From Micromonospora eburnea (lineage in GTDB: Bacteria > Actinomycetota > Actinomycetes > Mycobacteriales > Micromonosporaceae), in assembly GCF_900090225.1 (NCBI RefSeq), contig NZ_FMHY01000002.1, forward strand, positions 3,348,001 to 3,412,000: 64,000 nt of DNA, read 5' to 3'. Made by a program: the position numbers and the translations under genes. The first letter of the stretch is position 1; every line of letters starts with the position of its first letter. The notes beneath the pieces were generated by a model. The model searched no databases and had not been told where the DNA came from. It was given only the letters and a program-made list of their open reading frames with translations. Positions 24,473-33,567 of this stretch are shown in pieces.

Positions 24473-25637
24473 GCAGCACCTTGACGCACTCGTCCTGCTT
24501 GTTCTTGAAGATGTCGTAGCCCTGGGGTGCGTCGTCGAGCCGCAGGGTGTGCGTGATGATGAAGCTCGGGTCGATCTCGCCCTTGCGGATCCGCTCCAGC
24601 AGCGGCCGCATGTAGCGCTGCACGTGCGCCTGGCCGGAGCGCATGGTCAGCGAGCGGTTCATGAACGAGCCCATCGGAAACTTGTCGATGAACCCGCCGT
24701 ACGCCCCGATCGCCGAGACGGTGCCGCCGTTGCGGCAGGCGAGGATCGCCTCGCGCAGCGCGTGCGGCCGGTCGGTCTCCGACTTGACCGCCTGCTTCGC
24801 CCGGTCGTAGGCGTGCAGGGCCGCCGACGCGTGGTGGCTCTCCATGCCGACCGCGTCGATGCACGCGTCCGGGCCCCGCCCGGCGGTCATCTCGCGCAGC
24901 GTGTCCAGGACGTCGGTCTCCTCGTAGTTGATGGTGTCCGCGCCGACCCGGTCCCGGGCCATCCAGAGCCGGTACGGGAACCGGTCGATGACGATCACGC
25001 TGCCGGCGCCGAGCAGGTAGGCGCTGGCGGCGGCGAACTGCCCCACCGGCCCGGCGCCCCACACCGCGACGGTGTCGCCGGGCTTGATGTCGCACAGCTC
25101 CGCGGCCATGTAGCCGGTGGGCAGCACGTCGGACAGGAACAGCACCTTCTCGTCGGGCAGATCGTCCTCGATCTTCAGAGCCCCGACATCGGCGTACGGC
25201 ACCCGCACGTACTCGGCCTGCCCACCGGCGTAGCCGCCCATCATGTGCGAGTAGCCGAAGATGCCGGCGGGGGAGTGGCCCATGGCCAGCTCGGCGATCG
25301 CCGCGTTCGGGTTGGAGTTCTCGCAGACCGAGTAGAGGCCACGCTGGCAGGAGACGCAGTCGCCGCACGCGATCGGGAAGGCGACGACGACCCGGTCACC
25401 GACCCGCAGCCCGTCCCGCACACCCTCGCCGAGTTCCACGACCTCGCCCATGAACTCGTGCCCGAGGACGTCACCCCGCATCATCGTCGGGACGAAACCG
25501 TCCAGCAGGTGCAGGTCGGATCCGCAGACCGCCGACGAGGTCACCCGGACGACCGCGTCGCGGGGGTTGAGGATCCGCGGGTCCGGGACCTTCTCGACCG
25601 CCAGCCGGTTCGGGGCGATCCAACAGTTCGCCTTCAT
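24462..25637 (-). CDS. Zinc-dependent alcohol dehydrogenase (formaldehyde dehydrogenase-like)
   Basis: A 391-residue medium-chain dehydrogenase. The catalytic zinc site shows C-G-S-D (Cys near 38) and G-H-E; the structural zinc loop has four cysteines in [15 protein letters not shown]; the Rossmann motif is G-A-G-P-V-G. The extra loops and overall length resemble the glutathione-independent formaldehyde dehydrogenase group rather than plain ethanol dehydrogenases. It follows the SRPBCC gene by 8 bases, so the two form an operon. Substrate not determined. Confidence 0.88.
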   Translation of the reverse strand: MKANCWIAPNRLAVEKVPDPRILNPRDAVVRVTSSAVCGSDLHLLDGFVPTMMRGDVLGHEFMGEVVELGEGVRDGLRVGDRVVVAFPIACGDCVSCQRGLYSVCENSNPNAAIAELAMGHSPAGIFGYSHMMGGYAGGQAEYVRVPYADVGALKIEDDLPDEKVLFLSDVLPTGYMAAELCDIKPGDTVAVWGAGPVGQFAAASAYLLGAGSVIVIDRFPYRLWMARDRVGADTINYEETDVLDTLREMTAGRGPDACIDAVGMESHHASAALHAYDRAKQAVKSETDRPHALREAILACRNGGTVSAIGAYGGFIDKFPMGSFMNRSLTMRSGQAHVQRYMRPLLERIRKGEIDPSFIITHTLRLDDAPQGYDIFKNKQDECVKVLLKP

Positions 25638-25645
25638 GGTGCCCC

Positions 25646-26629
25646 TCACGCGCCGCGGTGCGCGGCCAGCGGCCGGGCCGGACGCTGCTCGACCTGGTTC
25701 CGGATGCTCGTGCCGTCGGGCGTACCGTCCGAGCGGGCGATCTCGCCGGTCTCGATGACCTGTTTGAACCGCCGCAGGTCGTCGACGATCTGTTGCCGCG
25801 GGTTCTCCCCGAACGCCCTGGCAACCAGCGCGCCCAGCACGCGCCCGGGCGGGGCGTACTCCAGCTCCACCCGTATCTCGGTGCCCTTGCCGCCGTCGGT
25901 CGGCGTGAAGCGCACGGTCCCGGCGTTCGGCACCCGCGCGCCGTCGACCGAACGCCACCGGATCAACCGGTTCGGCCGCTCCTCGACGACCTCGGCCTCC
26001 CACCGCACGCTCCGGCCGGCGGGGGCCTTCGCGGTCCACTGCGACCGGCGGCCGTCCGTCGTCCGCACCGACTGCACGTGGTACATGAACCGCGGCAAGT
26101 TCTCGAAGTCGCGCCAGAACCGGTACGCCTCCTGCGGGGTGCGGTTGACCGTCACCGAGGCGTGTGCCCGGCCGGAGCCCGTCATGCCCCGCCGGCCCCG
26201 CGTCGCGCGCGCCGAGACGTACAGGTCGACCGCGGTGATTCCGGCGAGGGCGGCCATGACGTACGTCAGGCGGCGCCGGCGCTCACCGCGGCGCTGGCGC
26301 AACGCGTGGCCGGCGGCGGCGAGGTCCATGACGTCACCGGCCACCCGGGTCCACGCGCCGAGGCCCGGCCGACGGGGAACCAGCAGCGTCGCGGCGTGGC
26401 CCAGCTCCCGCACGCCGGCGGTGCGCAGCACCGCCCGGGCGGCCCGCGAGTCGTCGATGCCGGCCAGCCGGCCGACCTGGGGCCCGGCGGCGAGGGTGGT
26501 CACGCCGAGGCCGAGGCTGAACCAGCCGAGGATCCGGGACATGCCTACCGAACCGCGGTCCTCGGTCGCCCGCTCGATCCCCAGGGCGTCGGTCGCCGAG
26601 CGGACACCCATGGTCGTCCTGGCAGTCAT
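25646..26629 (-). CDS. Membrane-anchored SRPBCC/cyclase-type protein
   Basis: A 327-residue protein. The N-terminal half carries two or three short hydrophobic segments ([10 protein letters not shown] near 35, and a segment near 125); residues 155-295 form an SRPBCC domain ([21 protein letters not shown] then V-R-W-E-A-E-V). Such proteins are often called cyclase/dehydrase-like; ligands are unknown. Co-transcribed with the zinc dehydrogenase downstream, a pairing seen in several actinomycetes and perhaps part of stress metabolism (inference). Confidence 0.78.
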   Translation of the reverse strand: MTARTTMGVRSATDALGIERATEDRGSVGMSRILGWFSLGLGVTTLAAGPQVGRLAGIDDSRAARAVLRTAGVRELGHAATLLVPRRPGLGAWTRVAGDVMDLAAAGHALRQRRGERRRRLTYVMAALAGITAVDLYVSARATRGRRGMTGSGRAHASVTVNRTPQEAYRFWRDFENLPRFMYHVQSVRTTDGRRSQWTAKAPAGRSVRWEAEVVEERPNRLIRWRSVDGARVPNAGTVRFTPTDGGKGTEIRVELEYAPPGRVLGALVARAFGENPRQQIVDDLRRFKQVIETGEIARSDGTPDGTSIRNQVEQRPARPLAAHRGA

Positions 26630-26821
26630 ACGTTCTCACCCCGTGTTCCGAGTCGTTGGTGGCGGTTCAGCTCGGCCCCGCATCCGATCCGGTCCGACCG
26701 GCCGGCGTGCCATTCCCGCAAATCGTGGCCTCACACCTGCCGGTTTGGCCGCGCCGGCCCGGGGAACGAGGACGGTACGAGCGCGCTGCCGACGGGCGGC
26801 GCCGCGAAGGGAGTCTGGGTC

Positions 26822-27403
26822 ATGGCCAACGCCGAGCAGCCACTGCGCGGCAAACGAATCGCCTTCCTCGCCACCGACGGGGTGGAAGACGTCGAGTACA
26901 CGCGATCCCGGGCCGCCGCGGAGCAGGCGGGTGCCGAGGCGCAGCTGATCTCCATCAGGCCCGGCGAGATCCAGTCGATGGACCACGACATCAACCCGGC
27001 CAACCGCTACCGGGTGGACCGTACGGTGGACCAGGCGCATCCCGCCGACTATGACGCCCTGGTGCTGCCCGGTGGGACGGTCAACCCTGACCGGCTTCGG
27101 ATGAACTCGGCGGCGATGAACTTCGTCAGGGCGTTCTTCCAGCAGGCCAAGCCGGTGGCGGCGATCTGCCACGGGCCGTGGTCCCTGGTCGAGACCGGTC
27201 TCGTCAAGGGGCGGACAGTCACCTCGTACCCGAGTCTGCGCACCGACATCGTCAACGCCGGCGGGAACTGGGTGGACCAGCAGGTCCAGGTCGACGGCGG
27301 TCTGGTCACCAGCCGTAACCCGGGCGACCTGCCGGCGTTCTGCGACAGGATGGTCGAGGAGTTCGCCGAGGGCGGACACGCGCGCCAGGCCGGGCACGCC
27401 TGA
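26822..27403 (+). CDS. DJ-1/PfpI-family protein (type 1 glutamine amidotransferase fold)
   Basis: A 193-residue protein. The nucleophile elbow A-I-C-H-G-P-W (Cys116) and the partner glutamate in G-V-E-D-V-E match the YhbO/PfpI branch, cysteine hydrolases linked to general stress and repair of glyoxal-type damage. GGGAGTCTGG lies upstream of the ATG. It diverges from the SRPBCC/dehydrogenase operon, with about 190 bases between; no clear promoter is seen there. Confidence 0.88.
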   Translation: MANAEQPLRGKRIAFLATDGVEDVEYTRSRAAAEQAGAEAQLISIRPGEIQSMDHDINPANRYRVDRTVDQAHPADYDALVLPGGTVNPDRLRMNSAAMNFVRAFFQQAKPVAAICHGPWSLVETGLVKGRTVTSYPSLRTDIVNAGGNWVDQQVQVDGGLVTSRNPGDLPAFCDRMVEEFAEGGHARQAGHA

Positions 27404-27543
27404 CCCGGCGGCGACGCCGGATCGGGACCGGGCCGATCCGGCGTCCGCTGCTCGCACGCCCGTCGTGCGACCGCCGCGCGGCGGGAAGGCGTGCGCGTCA
27501 CCCGTATCGGGTGCCGCTCGTGCGCCACGACGTCGGGAGAGTC

Positions 27544-28230
27544 ATGGGCGCGAGAACTTTCATGGTGGTCGGCGGCACCAGGGGCCTCGGCCTGGCGGTC
27601 GCCCGCCTGCTCGTCGAGGAACATCGGGTGGCCGTGCTCGGCGACGTGCCCGACGAGGTCGCCGCGGTGGCCGACGACCTGGAGTGCGCCGGGATCGTCT
27701 GCGACGTCGCCTCCTACGACCAGGTGCGGGCGGCGTTCGCCGAGGTGGTCGACCGGTACGGCGCGATCGACGGCGTCGCCGCCTGCGCGTCGATGTGGGC
27801 CGGCGGTGACCTGGCGGACCTCTCCCCACAGCGCATCCGACGGGCCGTGGAGATCAACGCGCTCGGCACCACCTACGTGCTCAAGGAGGCGCTGCACCAC
27901 CTGCGCCGGCAGGGCTTCGGCAACGTGGTGTACGCCGGCGCGACGGCGGTGACGACGGCCCGCCCGGGCATCCCGGTCCACCGGGCCACCGAGAGCTACG
28001 GCAGCAGCCTGGTGGAGTCGCTGGCGGAGGCCCAGCACAGCAACCGGATCAAGGTCATGCGGCTGCACCCGGGTCCGATGCCGACGCGCCGACAGGAGCG
28101 GGTGGGCGACGAGTTCCTCGACGAGACGTACGCCGGGCCCGAGCAGGTCGCGGTCGAGCTCGTGCGGCTGCTCCAGCTCGCCCCCGACGACCTGTACGTC
28201 CCCGATGAGCGGGCGGACGGGCGGTGGTGA
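27544..28230 (+). CDS. SDR-fold protein lacking the catalytic Tyr-Lys pair
   Basis: A 228-residue protein. The N-terminal nucleotide-binding motif G-G-T-R-G-L-G is intact, and the family's N-A-L-G-T-T and H-P-G-P-M segments are recognisable. In the active-site region, alignment by eye places His146 and Glu150 where Tyr and Lys of Y-x-x-x-K should be, and no catalytic Ser is at the expected place (A131-T134). It may bind NAD(P) without normal SDR chemistry. ATG at 27544 with GGGAGAG upstream is preferred over 27511. It stands alone behind the DJ-1 gene. Confidence 0.75.
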   Translation: MGARTFMVVGGTRGLGLAVARLLVEEHRVAVLGDVPDEVAAVADDLECAGIVCDVASYDQVRAAFAEVVDRYGAIDGVAACASMWAGGDLADLSPQRIRRAVEINALGTTYVLKEALHHLRRQGFGNVVYAGATAVTTARPGIPVHRATESYGSSLVESLAEAQHSNRIKVMRLHPGPMPTRRQERVGDEFLDETYAGPEQVAVELVRLLQLAPDDLYVPDERADGRW

Positions 28231-28242
28231 CGGAGGTCGGCA

Positions 28243-28297
28243 CCCGGCGAGATTTATAGACAAGAGTCTTTACTGTTAACAAGGTTTAATTTATCTT
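28243..28297 (+). promoter_or_regulatory. AT-rich promoter region of the LPMO gene
   Basis: An AT-rich island unlike the surroundings. TTTACT (28269-28274), 17 bases and TATCTT (28292-28297) form a candidate promoter. AGAC-4-GTCT (28258-28269) is an inverted repeat overlapping the -35 and the palindrome GTTAAC (28275-28280) lies in the spacer; either could be a regulator site. I see no perfect DasR or CebR box. Confidence 0.5.
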
Positions 28298-28334
28298 CAT
28301 GGCAGCTCCACGAGTCGTCCCAAGGGAGTTGCCC

Positions 28335-29069
28335 ATGCGTCGAAGAATCACCATCCCGCTGCTCAGCACCGGTGTCGTCGCCGCCACCCTGGCCGTCGCC
28401 ACCCCCGCCCAGGCCCACGGTTACGTCTCCTCGCCACCCAGCCGCCAGGCGCTCTGCGCGCAGAACAAGGTCCCGGACTGCGGGCAGATCAAGTACGAGC
28501 CGCAGAGCGTCGAGGGCCCGAAGGGTCTGCGCAGCTGCCACGCCGGGCTCGCCCAGTTCGCCGTCCTCAACGACGACAGTCGCAACTGGCCCGCCACCTC
28601 GGTCGGCAGCACCGTCACCTTCACCTGGATCAACACCGCCCGCCACGCCACCAGCAACTGGGAGTACTGGATCGGCAACACCCGGGTCGCCGTCGTCGAC
28701 GGCGGCGGCCGCCAGCCCGACGCCACCGTGTCGCACACCGTCAACCTCGGTGGCTTCTCCGGCCGGCAGAAGCTCCTCGCGGTGTGGAACATCGCCGACA
28801 CCGCGAACGCCTTCTACTCCTGCGTCGACCTGCAGATCGGGAGCGGAGGCAACCCGACGCCCAGCCCGACCCCGACCACCCCGGCACCGAGCCCGACCGT
28901 GCGCCCGACCAGCTCACCAGCACCGGGCGGCACCTGGACCGCCGGACAGGCCTACCAGGTGGGCGACCAGGTCACCTACAACGGCCTGACCTACCGCTGC
29001 CGCCAGGCGCACACCGCGCTCCCCGGTTGGGAACCGCCGAACGTGCCGGCGCTGTGGCAACAGGTCTGA
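28335..29069 (+). CDS. Secreted AA10 lytic polysaccharide monooxygenase with C-terminal CBM5/12
   Basis: A 244-residue secreted enzyme. The signal peptide ends P-A-Q-A, so the mature protein begins with His28, one ligand of the copper histidine brace; the other is His103 (T-A-R-H-A-T). The axial aromatic is Phe159 in A-N-A-F-Y-S-C. A Pro/Thr/Ser linker (171-197) leads to a small CBM5/12-type module (W-x-x-x-x-x-Y-x-x-G-D-x-V-x-Y-x-G). AA10 enzymes oxidatively cleave chitin or cellulose; the CBM5/12 favours chitin. The ATG at 28335 is chosen because AAGGGAG is 6 bases upstream and the signal peptide starts there; 28299 is an in-frame alternative. Confidence 0.93.
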   Translation: MRRRITIPLLSTGVVAATLAVATPAQAHGYVSSPPSRQALCAQNKVPDCGQIKYEPQSVEGPKGLRSCHAGLAQFAVLNDDSRNWPATSVGSTVTFTWINTARHATSNWEYWIGNTRVAVVDGGGRQPDATVSHTVNLGGFSGRQKLLAVWNIADTANAFYSCVDLQIGSGGNPTPSPTPTTPAPSPTVRPTSSPAPGGTWTAGQAYQVGDQVTYNGLTYRCRQAHTALPGWEPPNVPALWQQV

Positions 29070-29077
29070 CCGTACGG

Positions 29078-29728
29078 GTGCGGCCACGCCCGGCGTGCGC
29101 CGCACCCGGGACCGTCCCCCGGCCGGGCGTCCGGGGTGGCCGCACCCGTCACCGGCTGGCCGCCGCCCTGCTGGTGGCCGTGCTGGCCGCCACCGGTTGC
29201 GCCGGCCCGCCGGAGTCCTCCGCGCCACCGGCGGCCCCGACCGGGGCGGCCGACGACGCCCCGACCAGCGGGATCGACGTGCTGTTCCTGTCGATGATGG
29301 TGGCGCACACCGAGCAGACCCGGCAGATCGTCCGGCTCGGGCTCGACCGCACCGCCGACCCGGAGATCCGGACGCTGATCGCCGCCATCGAGGTCACCGA
29401 GGCGGACGAACTGTCCACCATGCGGGGCTGGCTGCGCGACGCCGGCCCCTCGGCCGTGGCCGCCGCCGCCCGACACGACCACTCCGGGCACAGCGACGCC
29501 GTCGCCGGGCTGGCCCGGCTGCGCGCGGCCCCGGCCGGCGAGGTGGACCGGGTGCTGCTCGACGTGCTCGGCGCGCACCAACGAACGGCGGCGAGGCTCG
29601 CCGCCGCGCAACTGAGTGCCGGCACCAGCGCCCGGGTACGGGAACTGGCCCGGCGCATCGAACAGTCACGGACCGCGGAGGTGGCGCTGATGGCGAAGCT
29701 CGCCACCGCCCCGCCGTCCGGGCCGTGA
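29078..29728 (+). CDS. DUF305-family lipoprotein
   Basis: About 216 residues. An N-terminal Arg-rich segment, a hydrophobic stretch and the lipobox A-A-T-G-C indicate an exported lipoprotein. The mature part has I-D-V-L-F-L-S-M-M-V-A-H-T-E-Q and E-V-T-E-A-D-E-L, the DUF305 helical pattern (ferritin-like bundle, unknown role, sometimes linked with metals), but one His of the usual H-H pair is Thr. The GTG at 29078 is 9 bases after the LPMO stop, so it may be co-transcribed. Confidence 0.75.
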   Translation: MRPRPACAAPGTVPRPGVRGGRTRHRLAAALLVAVLAATGCAGPPESSAPPAAPTGAADDAPTSGIDVLFLSMMVAHTEQTRQIVRLGLDRTADPEIRTLIAAIEVTEADELSTMRGWLRDAGPSAVAAAARHDHSGHSDAVAGLARLRAAPAGEVDRVLLDVLGAHQRTAARLAAAQLSAGTSARVRELARRIEQSRTAEVALMAKLATAPPSGP

Positions 29729-29889
29729 CCGGACGGCGGGGCGGTGGCCGCCCACCCACCGGAAGACAACGTCCTGGTGCGGGAGGGGGAGTAACCGAGC
29801 GCCGGGAGGTCGCGATGTGCCGCAACCCGCGTCGCCCCTACGTGGTCAGGGTGCCCGCGACACTCGGGCCGCCGGCACGCCGGGCCGGT

Positions 29890-29921
29890 GACCGGGCCCG
29901 CCCCAACGAACGGGCCCGGTC
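29890..29921. terminator. Terminator hairpin between the DUF305 and DUF1772 genes
   Basis: GACCGGGCCCG and CGGGCCCGGTC form a perfect 11-bp stem with a 10-base loop, between converging genes (stops at 29728 and 29945). The rest of 29729-29944 shows no gene. Confidence 0.7.
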
Positions 29922-29944
29922 GGACGCCGACGGCACCGTCCCGA

Positions 29945-30445
29945 TCAGCCGCCCCCGGACCGGGCGACCAGCAGCGCCCAGCCCAGGCAGCCGAAGGCGG
30001 CGGTGTTCAGCACGGCCCGGACCAGGTTCCAGCGCACCCAGGCTTCCTCGAACACCGCCCGCAGGGCCGCCGGATCCGCCGGCGGGGTGGCGTCCAGTCC
30101 CGCCGCGAGCCGATCGTTGAGCGGCACGTTCACCGCGAGCGTCACCACCAGCACCAGCCCGTAGAGCAGCAGGGCGGCCAGCAGCCAGGGCAGCGGCGCG
30201 CGTCGGCCGGCGGGCAGGTGCAGCAGCACGGCCGCGAGCGTGCAGACCAGCGCGCCGCCGAAGCAGAGCGCGAACCATCCGTTCAGGATGGCCGCGTTGA
30301 TGGACCGCATGGTCGCGACGAACGCCCGGTCGTCCAGCCGGGACAGGCCCGGCATCACCGCGTACGCGAAGCCGGCGAACAGCCCCGCCATGAGGCCGGT
30401 GGTCAGCGCCGCCAGCAGAAGGGCGATGGCCCGCAACCCGTTCAT
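29945..30445 (-). CDS. DUF1772 (anthrone oxygenase-like) membrane protein
   Basis: A 166-residue membrane protein with four predicted segments. F-A-G-F-A-Y-A-V-M-P-G-L and the segment N-V-P-L-N-D-R-L followed by W-V-R-W-N-L-V-R are the DUF1772 pattern, named for fungal anthrone oxygenases but of unknown role in bacteria. It diverges from an AraC-type regulator 112 bases away, which probably controls it. Confidence 0.82.
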   Translation of the reverse strand: MNGLRAIALLLAALTTGLMAGLFAGFAYAVMPGLSRLDDRAFVATMRSINAAILNGWFALCFGGALVCTLAAVLLHLPAGRRAPLPWLLAALLLYGLVLVVTLAVNVPLNDRLAAGLDATPPADPAALRAVFEEAWVRWNLVRAVLNTAAFGCLGWALLVARSGGG

Positions 30446-30557
30446 CGGGCACCGCCCCGGACATCCAGTTCGATCATGGCTCCATCGAACCCTCGGCAGC
30501 CGGGACGATCCATGGCCGAAACTGCCGGAACCATACGCGAGCGTCTACCCTCACCGG

Positions 30558-31541
30558 GTGGACGTGCTCGCCGACATACTCCGGGGGCTGCGGGCCCGGG
30601 ACGCCTTCCTGCTGCGGACCGTGCTGGACCCGCCGTGGTCGATCCGGGTCTGCGACGCCGCCCCGCTCAGCGTCACCACCGTGGTCCGGGGCGGCGCGTG
30701 GGTGGTGCCCGACTCCGGCGGGCCGGTGCCGCTGGGCCCCGGGGACGTGGCCGTGCTGCGTGGGCCCGACCCCTACACCGTGGCCGACGCTCCGGACACC
30801 CCACCGCAGGTGGTGATCCATCCCGACCAGCGCTGCACCACGCTGGATGGGCGGGACCTCAGCACGGTGATGGCGCTCGGCCTGCGTACCTGGGGCACCC
30901 GGCCGGACGCCGCGGCCGCCCTGCTCACCGGCACGTACGCGAGCAGCGGGGCGGTCGGCGCCGGCCTGCTCGCGGCCCTGCCGCCGCTGGTGGTGCTCCG
31001 CGCCGACGACGGCGACCTGCCGGTCGTCGCGCTGCTCGCCGGGGAACTGGACCGGGACGAGCCCGGGCAGGAGGCGGTGCTGGACCGGCTGCTCGACCTG
31101 CTCGTCATCGCCGTGCTGCGAACCTGGTTCGCCCGTCCGGGCGCGCGGGCGCCCGGCTGGTACCGCGCGTACCCGGATCCGGTGGTGGGCCGGGCGGTCC
31201 GGCTCGTCCAGCACGATCCCGCGTACCCGTGGACGGTGGCGGAGTTGGCGGCCGCGACCGGCACCTCCCGGGCGGCCTTCGCCCGCCGCTTCACCGCGCT
31301 GGTGGGTGAGCCGCCGATGGCGTTCGTGACCGGCTGGCGCCTGGCGCTCGCCGCCGAGCTGCTGCACGACACCGAGCTCACCGTCACGGCCGTGGCCCGC
31401 CGGGTCGGCTACGGCAGCCCGTTCGCGCTCAGCGCCGCCTTCAAGCGGGTCCGCGGGGTCAGCCCGCGCGCACACCGCGTCGCCGCCGGGACGCCGGCCG
31501 CGACGGAGATCACACCGCGTGGTGTGGGCGACCGGCGGTAA
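30558..31541 (+). CDS. AraC-family regulator with cupin-type N-terminal domain
   Basis: A 327-residue regulator. Residues 1-200 fit the AraC_binding_2/Cupin_6 sensor domain (V-L-R-G-P-D-P-Y region); residues 225-315 carry two AraC helix-turn-helices (V-A-E-L-A-A-A-T-G-T-S-R-A-A-F-A-R-R-F, then V-A-R-R-V-G-Y-G-S-P-F-A-L-S-A-A-F-K-R). The GTG start lies 6 bases after TACCCT (30546-30551), suggesting a leaderless mRNA. Likely controls the divergent DUF1772 gene. Confidence 0.88.
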   Translation: MDVLADILRGLRARDAFLLRTVLDPPWSIRVCDAAPLSVTTVVRGGAWVVPDSGGPVPLGPGDVAVLRGPDPYTVADAPDTPPQVVIHPDQRCTTLDGRDLSTVMALGLRTWGTRPDAAAALLTGTYASSGAVGAGLLAALPPLVVLRADDGDLPVVALLAGELDRDEPGQEAVLDRLLDLLVIAVLRTWFARPGARAPGWYRAYPDPVVGRAVRLVQHDPAYPWTVAELAAATGTSRAAFARRFTALVGEPPMAFVTGWRLALAAELLHDTELTVTAVARRVGYGSPFALSAAFKRVRGVSPRAHRVAAGTPAATEITPRGVGDRR

Positions 31542-31669
31542 TCGGCGGGCAGGGTGTCGGTGGCGGTCGGTAGGCTGCCCTGCGGAGTCGCCCCCTGCCG
31601 CACGCGACATCCCACGCGGACCCGCGTGGTGCCGCCGCCCCGCAACCAACCGGATTCAGGAGATTCTTT

Positions 31670-33250
31670 GTGACCCAGCAACCTGTCGCGACTTCGAACA
31701 AACTCGACGCCGCGGTGCTCAAGGTGGCGGGAGTCGTCGTGCTCGGCGCGATCATGTCGATCCTCGACGTGACAGTCGTCAGCGTCGCGATACCGACGTT
31801 CATGCAGGACTTCGACGCGTCCTACGCGCGCGTCGCATGGACGATGACCGGCTACACACTCGCGCTGGCCACGGTTATCCCGCTCAGCGGGTGGGCTGCG
31901 GACCGGTTCGGCACCAAGCGCCTCTACATGACCGCCCTGGCGCTGTTCACCATCGGCTCCGGGCTGTGCGCCACCGCCGACTCGATCGGCGAGCTGATCG
32001 CCTACCGCGTCCTGCAGGGACTCGGCGGCGGCATGCTCATGCCGCTGGGCATGACGATCATGACTCGGGCGGCCGGCCCGCACCGGATCGGCCGGCTGAT
32101 GGCCGTCCTCGGCATCCCGATGCTGCTCGGGCCGATCGGCGGCCCGATCCTCGGCGGCTGGCTGATCGACACGGCGAGCTGGCACTGGATCTTCCTGATC
32201 AACCTGCCGATCGGTGCCATCGCGCTCGTCTACGCGCAGCTGGCGCTGCCGAAGGACAACCCCGAGCCGTCGGAGTCGTTCGACTTCCTCGGCATGCTGA
32301 TGCTCTCGCCGGGACTGGCCCTGTTCCTCTACGGCGTCTCGTCGCTGCCCGAGGCCGGCACGATCGCCGAGACCAAGGTGTGGCTGCCCATGCTGGTCGG
32401 CGCCGTGCTCCTGGTGGCCTTCGTCCTCTACTCGTTCCGCCCCCGGCACCCGCTGCTCGACCTGCGGCTGTTCGCCAACCGCAACCTGACCATCGCGACG
32501 CTCACCCTGGTCGTGTTCATCGTCGCGTTCATGGGCGCCGGCCTGCTGTTCCCGAGCTACTTCCTGCAGGTCCGGGGCGAGTCGACGCTGACCGCGGGCC
32601 TGCTGATGGCCCCGCAGGGCATCGGCGCGATGCTCACCATGCCGATCGCCGGGATGCTCGCCGACCGGGTCCCGGTCGGCCGTACGGTGCCGTTCGCGCT
32701 GCTGTTCATCGCCGCCGGCTTCTTCACCTTCACCCAGCTCGACGCGGACACCTCGTACTGGCTGCTCGGCGGCTCGCTGTTCGTGATGGGCCTGGGCATG
32801 GGCGCCACGATGATGCCGATCATGACGTCGGCGCTGAAGACCCTGCACGCCCAGGAGGTGGCCCGCGGCTCCACGCTGGTCAACATCCTCCAGCAGATCG
32901 GCGGATCGGTCGGCGCCGCGGTGATGTCGGTGCTCCTCACCAGCGAGCTGAACGGCTCCCGGCTGATTCCCGGCATGACCGATCCGACGAGCGGCAAGCC
33001 GGTCAGCGAGGCGGGGCTGGCGATCGCCACGCAGCAGCAACCGGAACTCCTCCAGCAGTATCCGCTGCCTCCGGGGCTCATCGAGCGTGGCCTCGACTTC
33101 GCGGCCAGCTCCTTCGCCTCGGTGTTCTGGGTGGCGTTCCTGCTCGTGCTGGCCACCTTCATCCCGGCGGCGTTCCTGCCCCGCCGGCGCCAGCCGCAGC
33201 TCGACGGCCCGCAGCCGGAGCAGCCACCGACCCCCGTCGGCATCCACTGA
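31670..33250 (+). CDS. MFS efflux transporter (DHA2/EmrB type)
   Basis: A 526-residue 14-segment transporter. D-V-T-V-V-S-V-A-I-P in segment 1, motif A-like G-W-A-A-D-R-F-G-T-K-R and motif C-like L-G-P-I-G-G-P-I-L-G-G mark the DHA2 drug:H+ antiporters. GTG start with AGGAG upstream. It is transcribed alone and is closed by a 19-bp perfect hairpin. It is only distantly like the MarR-linked pump at 21735 and is not a duplicate. Confidence 0.9.
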   Translation: MTQQPVATSNKLDAAVLKVAGVVVLGAIMSILDVTVVSVAIPTFMQDFDASYARVAWTMTGYTLALATVIPLSGWAADRFGTKRLYMTALALFTIGSGLCATADSIGELIAYRVLQGLGGGMLMPLGMTIMTRAAGPHRIGRLMAVLGIPMLLGPIGGPILGGWLIDTASWHWIFLINLPIGAIALVYAQLALPKDNPEPSESFDFLGMLMLSPGLALFLYGVSSLPEAGTIAETKVWLPMLVGAVLLVAFVLYSFRPRHPLLDLRLFANRNLTIATLTLVVFIVAFMGAGLLFPSYFLQVRGESTLTAGLLMAPQGIGAMLTMPIAGMLADRVPVGRTVPFALLFIAAGFFTFTQLDADTSYWLLGGSLFVMGLGMGATMMPIMTSALKTLHAQEVARGSTLVNILQQIGGSVGAAVMSVLLTSELNGSRLIPGMTDPTSGKPVSEAGLAIATQQQPELLQQYPLPPGLIERGLDFAASSFASVFWVAFLLVLATFIPAAFLPRRRQPQLDGPQPEQPPTPVGIH

Positions 33251-33306
33251 GTCACGGTCGGACCGCCGGGCACTGCCCCGGCGGCCCGCCGTTCGATCCG
33301 GACAAT

Positions 33307-33348
33307 CGGCTCGGGGCCGGTGATCGTCTGATCACCGGCCCCGAGCCG
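33307..33348. terminator. Perfect 19-bp stem-loop after the MFS gene
   Basis: Arms 33307-33325 and 33330-33348 are exact complements with a GTCT loop, 57 bases after the MFS stop. It lacks a U-tract but is the most stable short hairpin in the window. It most simply serves as the terminator. The interval 33349-33567 shows no gene. Confidence 0.8.
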
Positions 33349-33567
33349 CGTCCGTACCCGCCCTCACCTCGGTCGCAGCGCCGCACCGGCCGGGCACCTG
33401 GCTCGCCATCCGCGCCCGCGCCCACACCTCCCGGCGCTAAGGTGACGGAGCCCCACCGCCCCGACAGTCGGCCAGGTCCGAGGGGGAGTCAATGTCACGG
33501 AGGCGGTCGTGACGACAGCCGCGCGCCGGCGGCATGGGTTCCGGCGGCCGCTGCCCGGGATCGCCTG

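Noticed and set aside
29729..29944. Small gene between the DUF305 and DUF1772 genes
   Set aside because: Frames across it are extensions of antisense shadows; the region holds a clear convergent hairpin instead.
31519..33567. N-terminal extension of the pore-like membrane protein across the MFS gene
   Set aside because: The frame is only open because of high GC. The MFS frame carries all transporter motifs, and the membrane protein begins sensibly at 33568.
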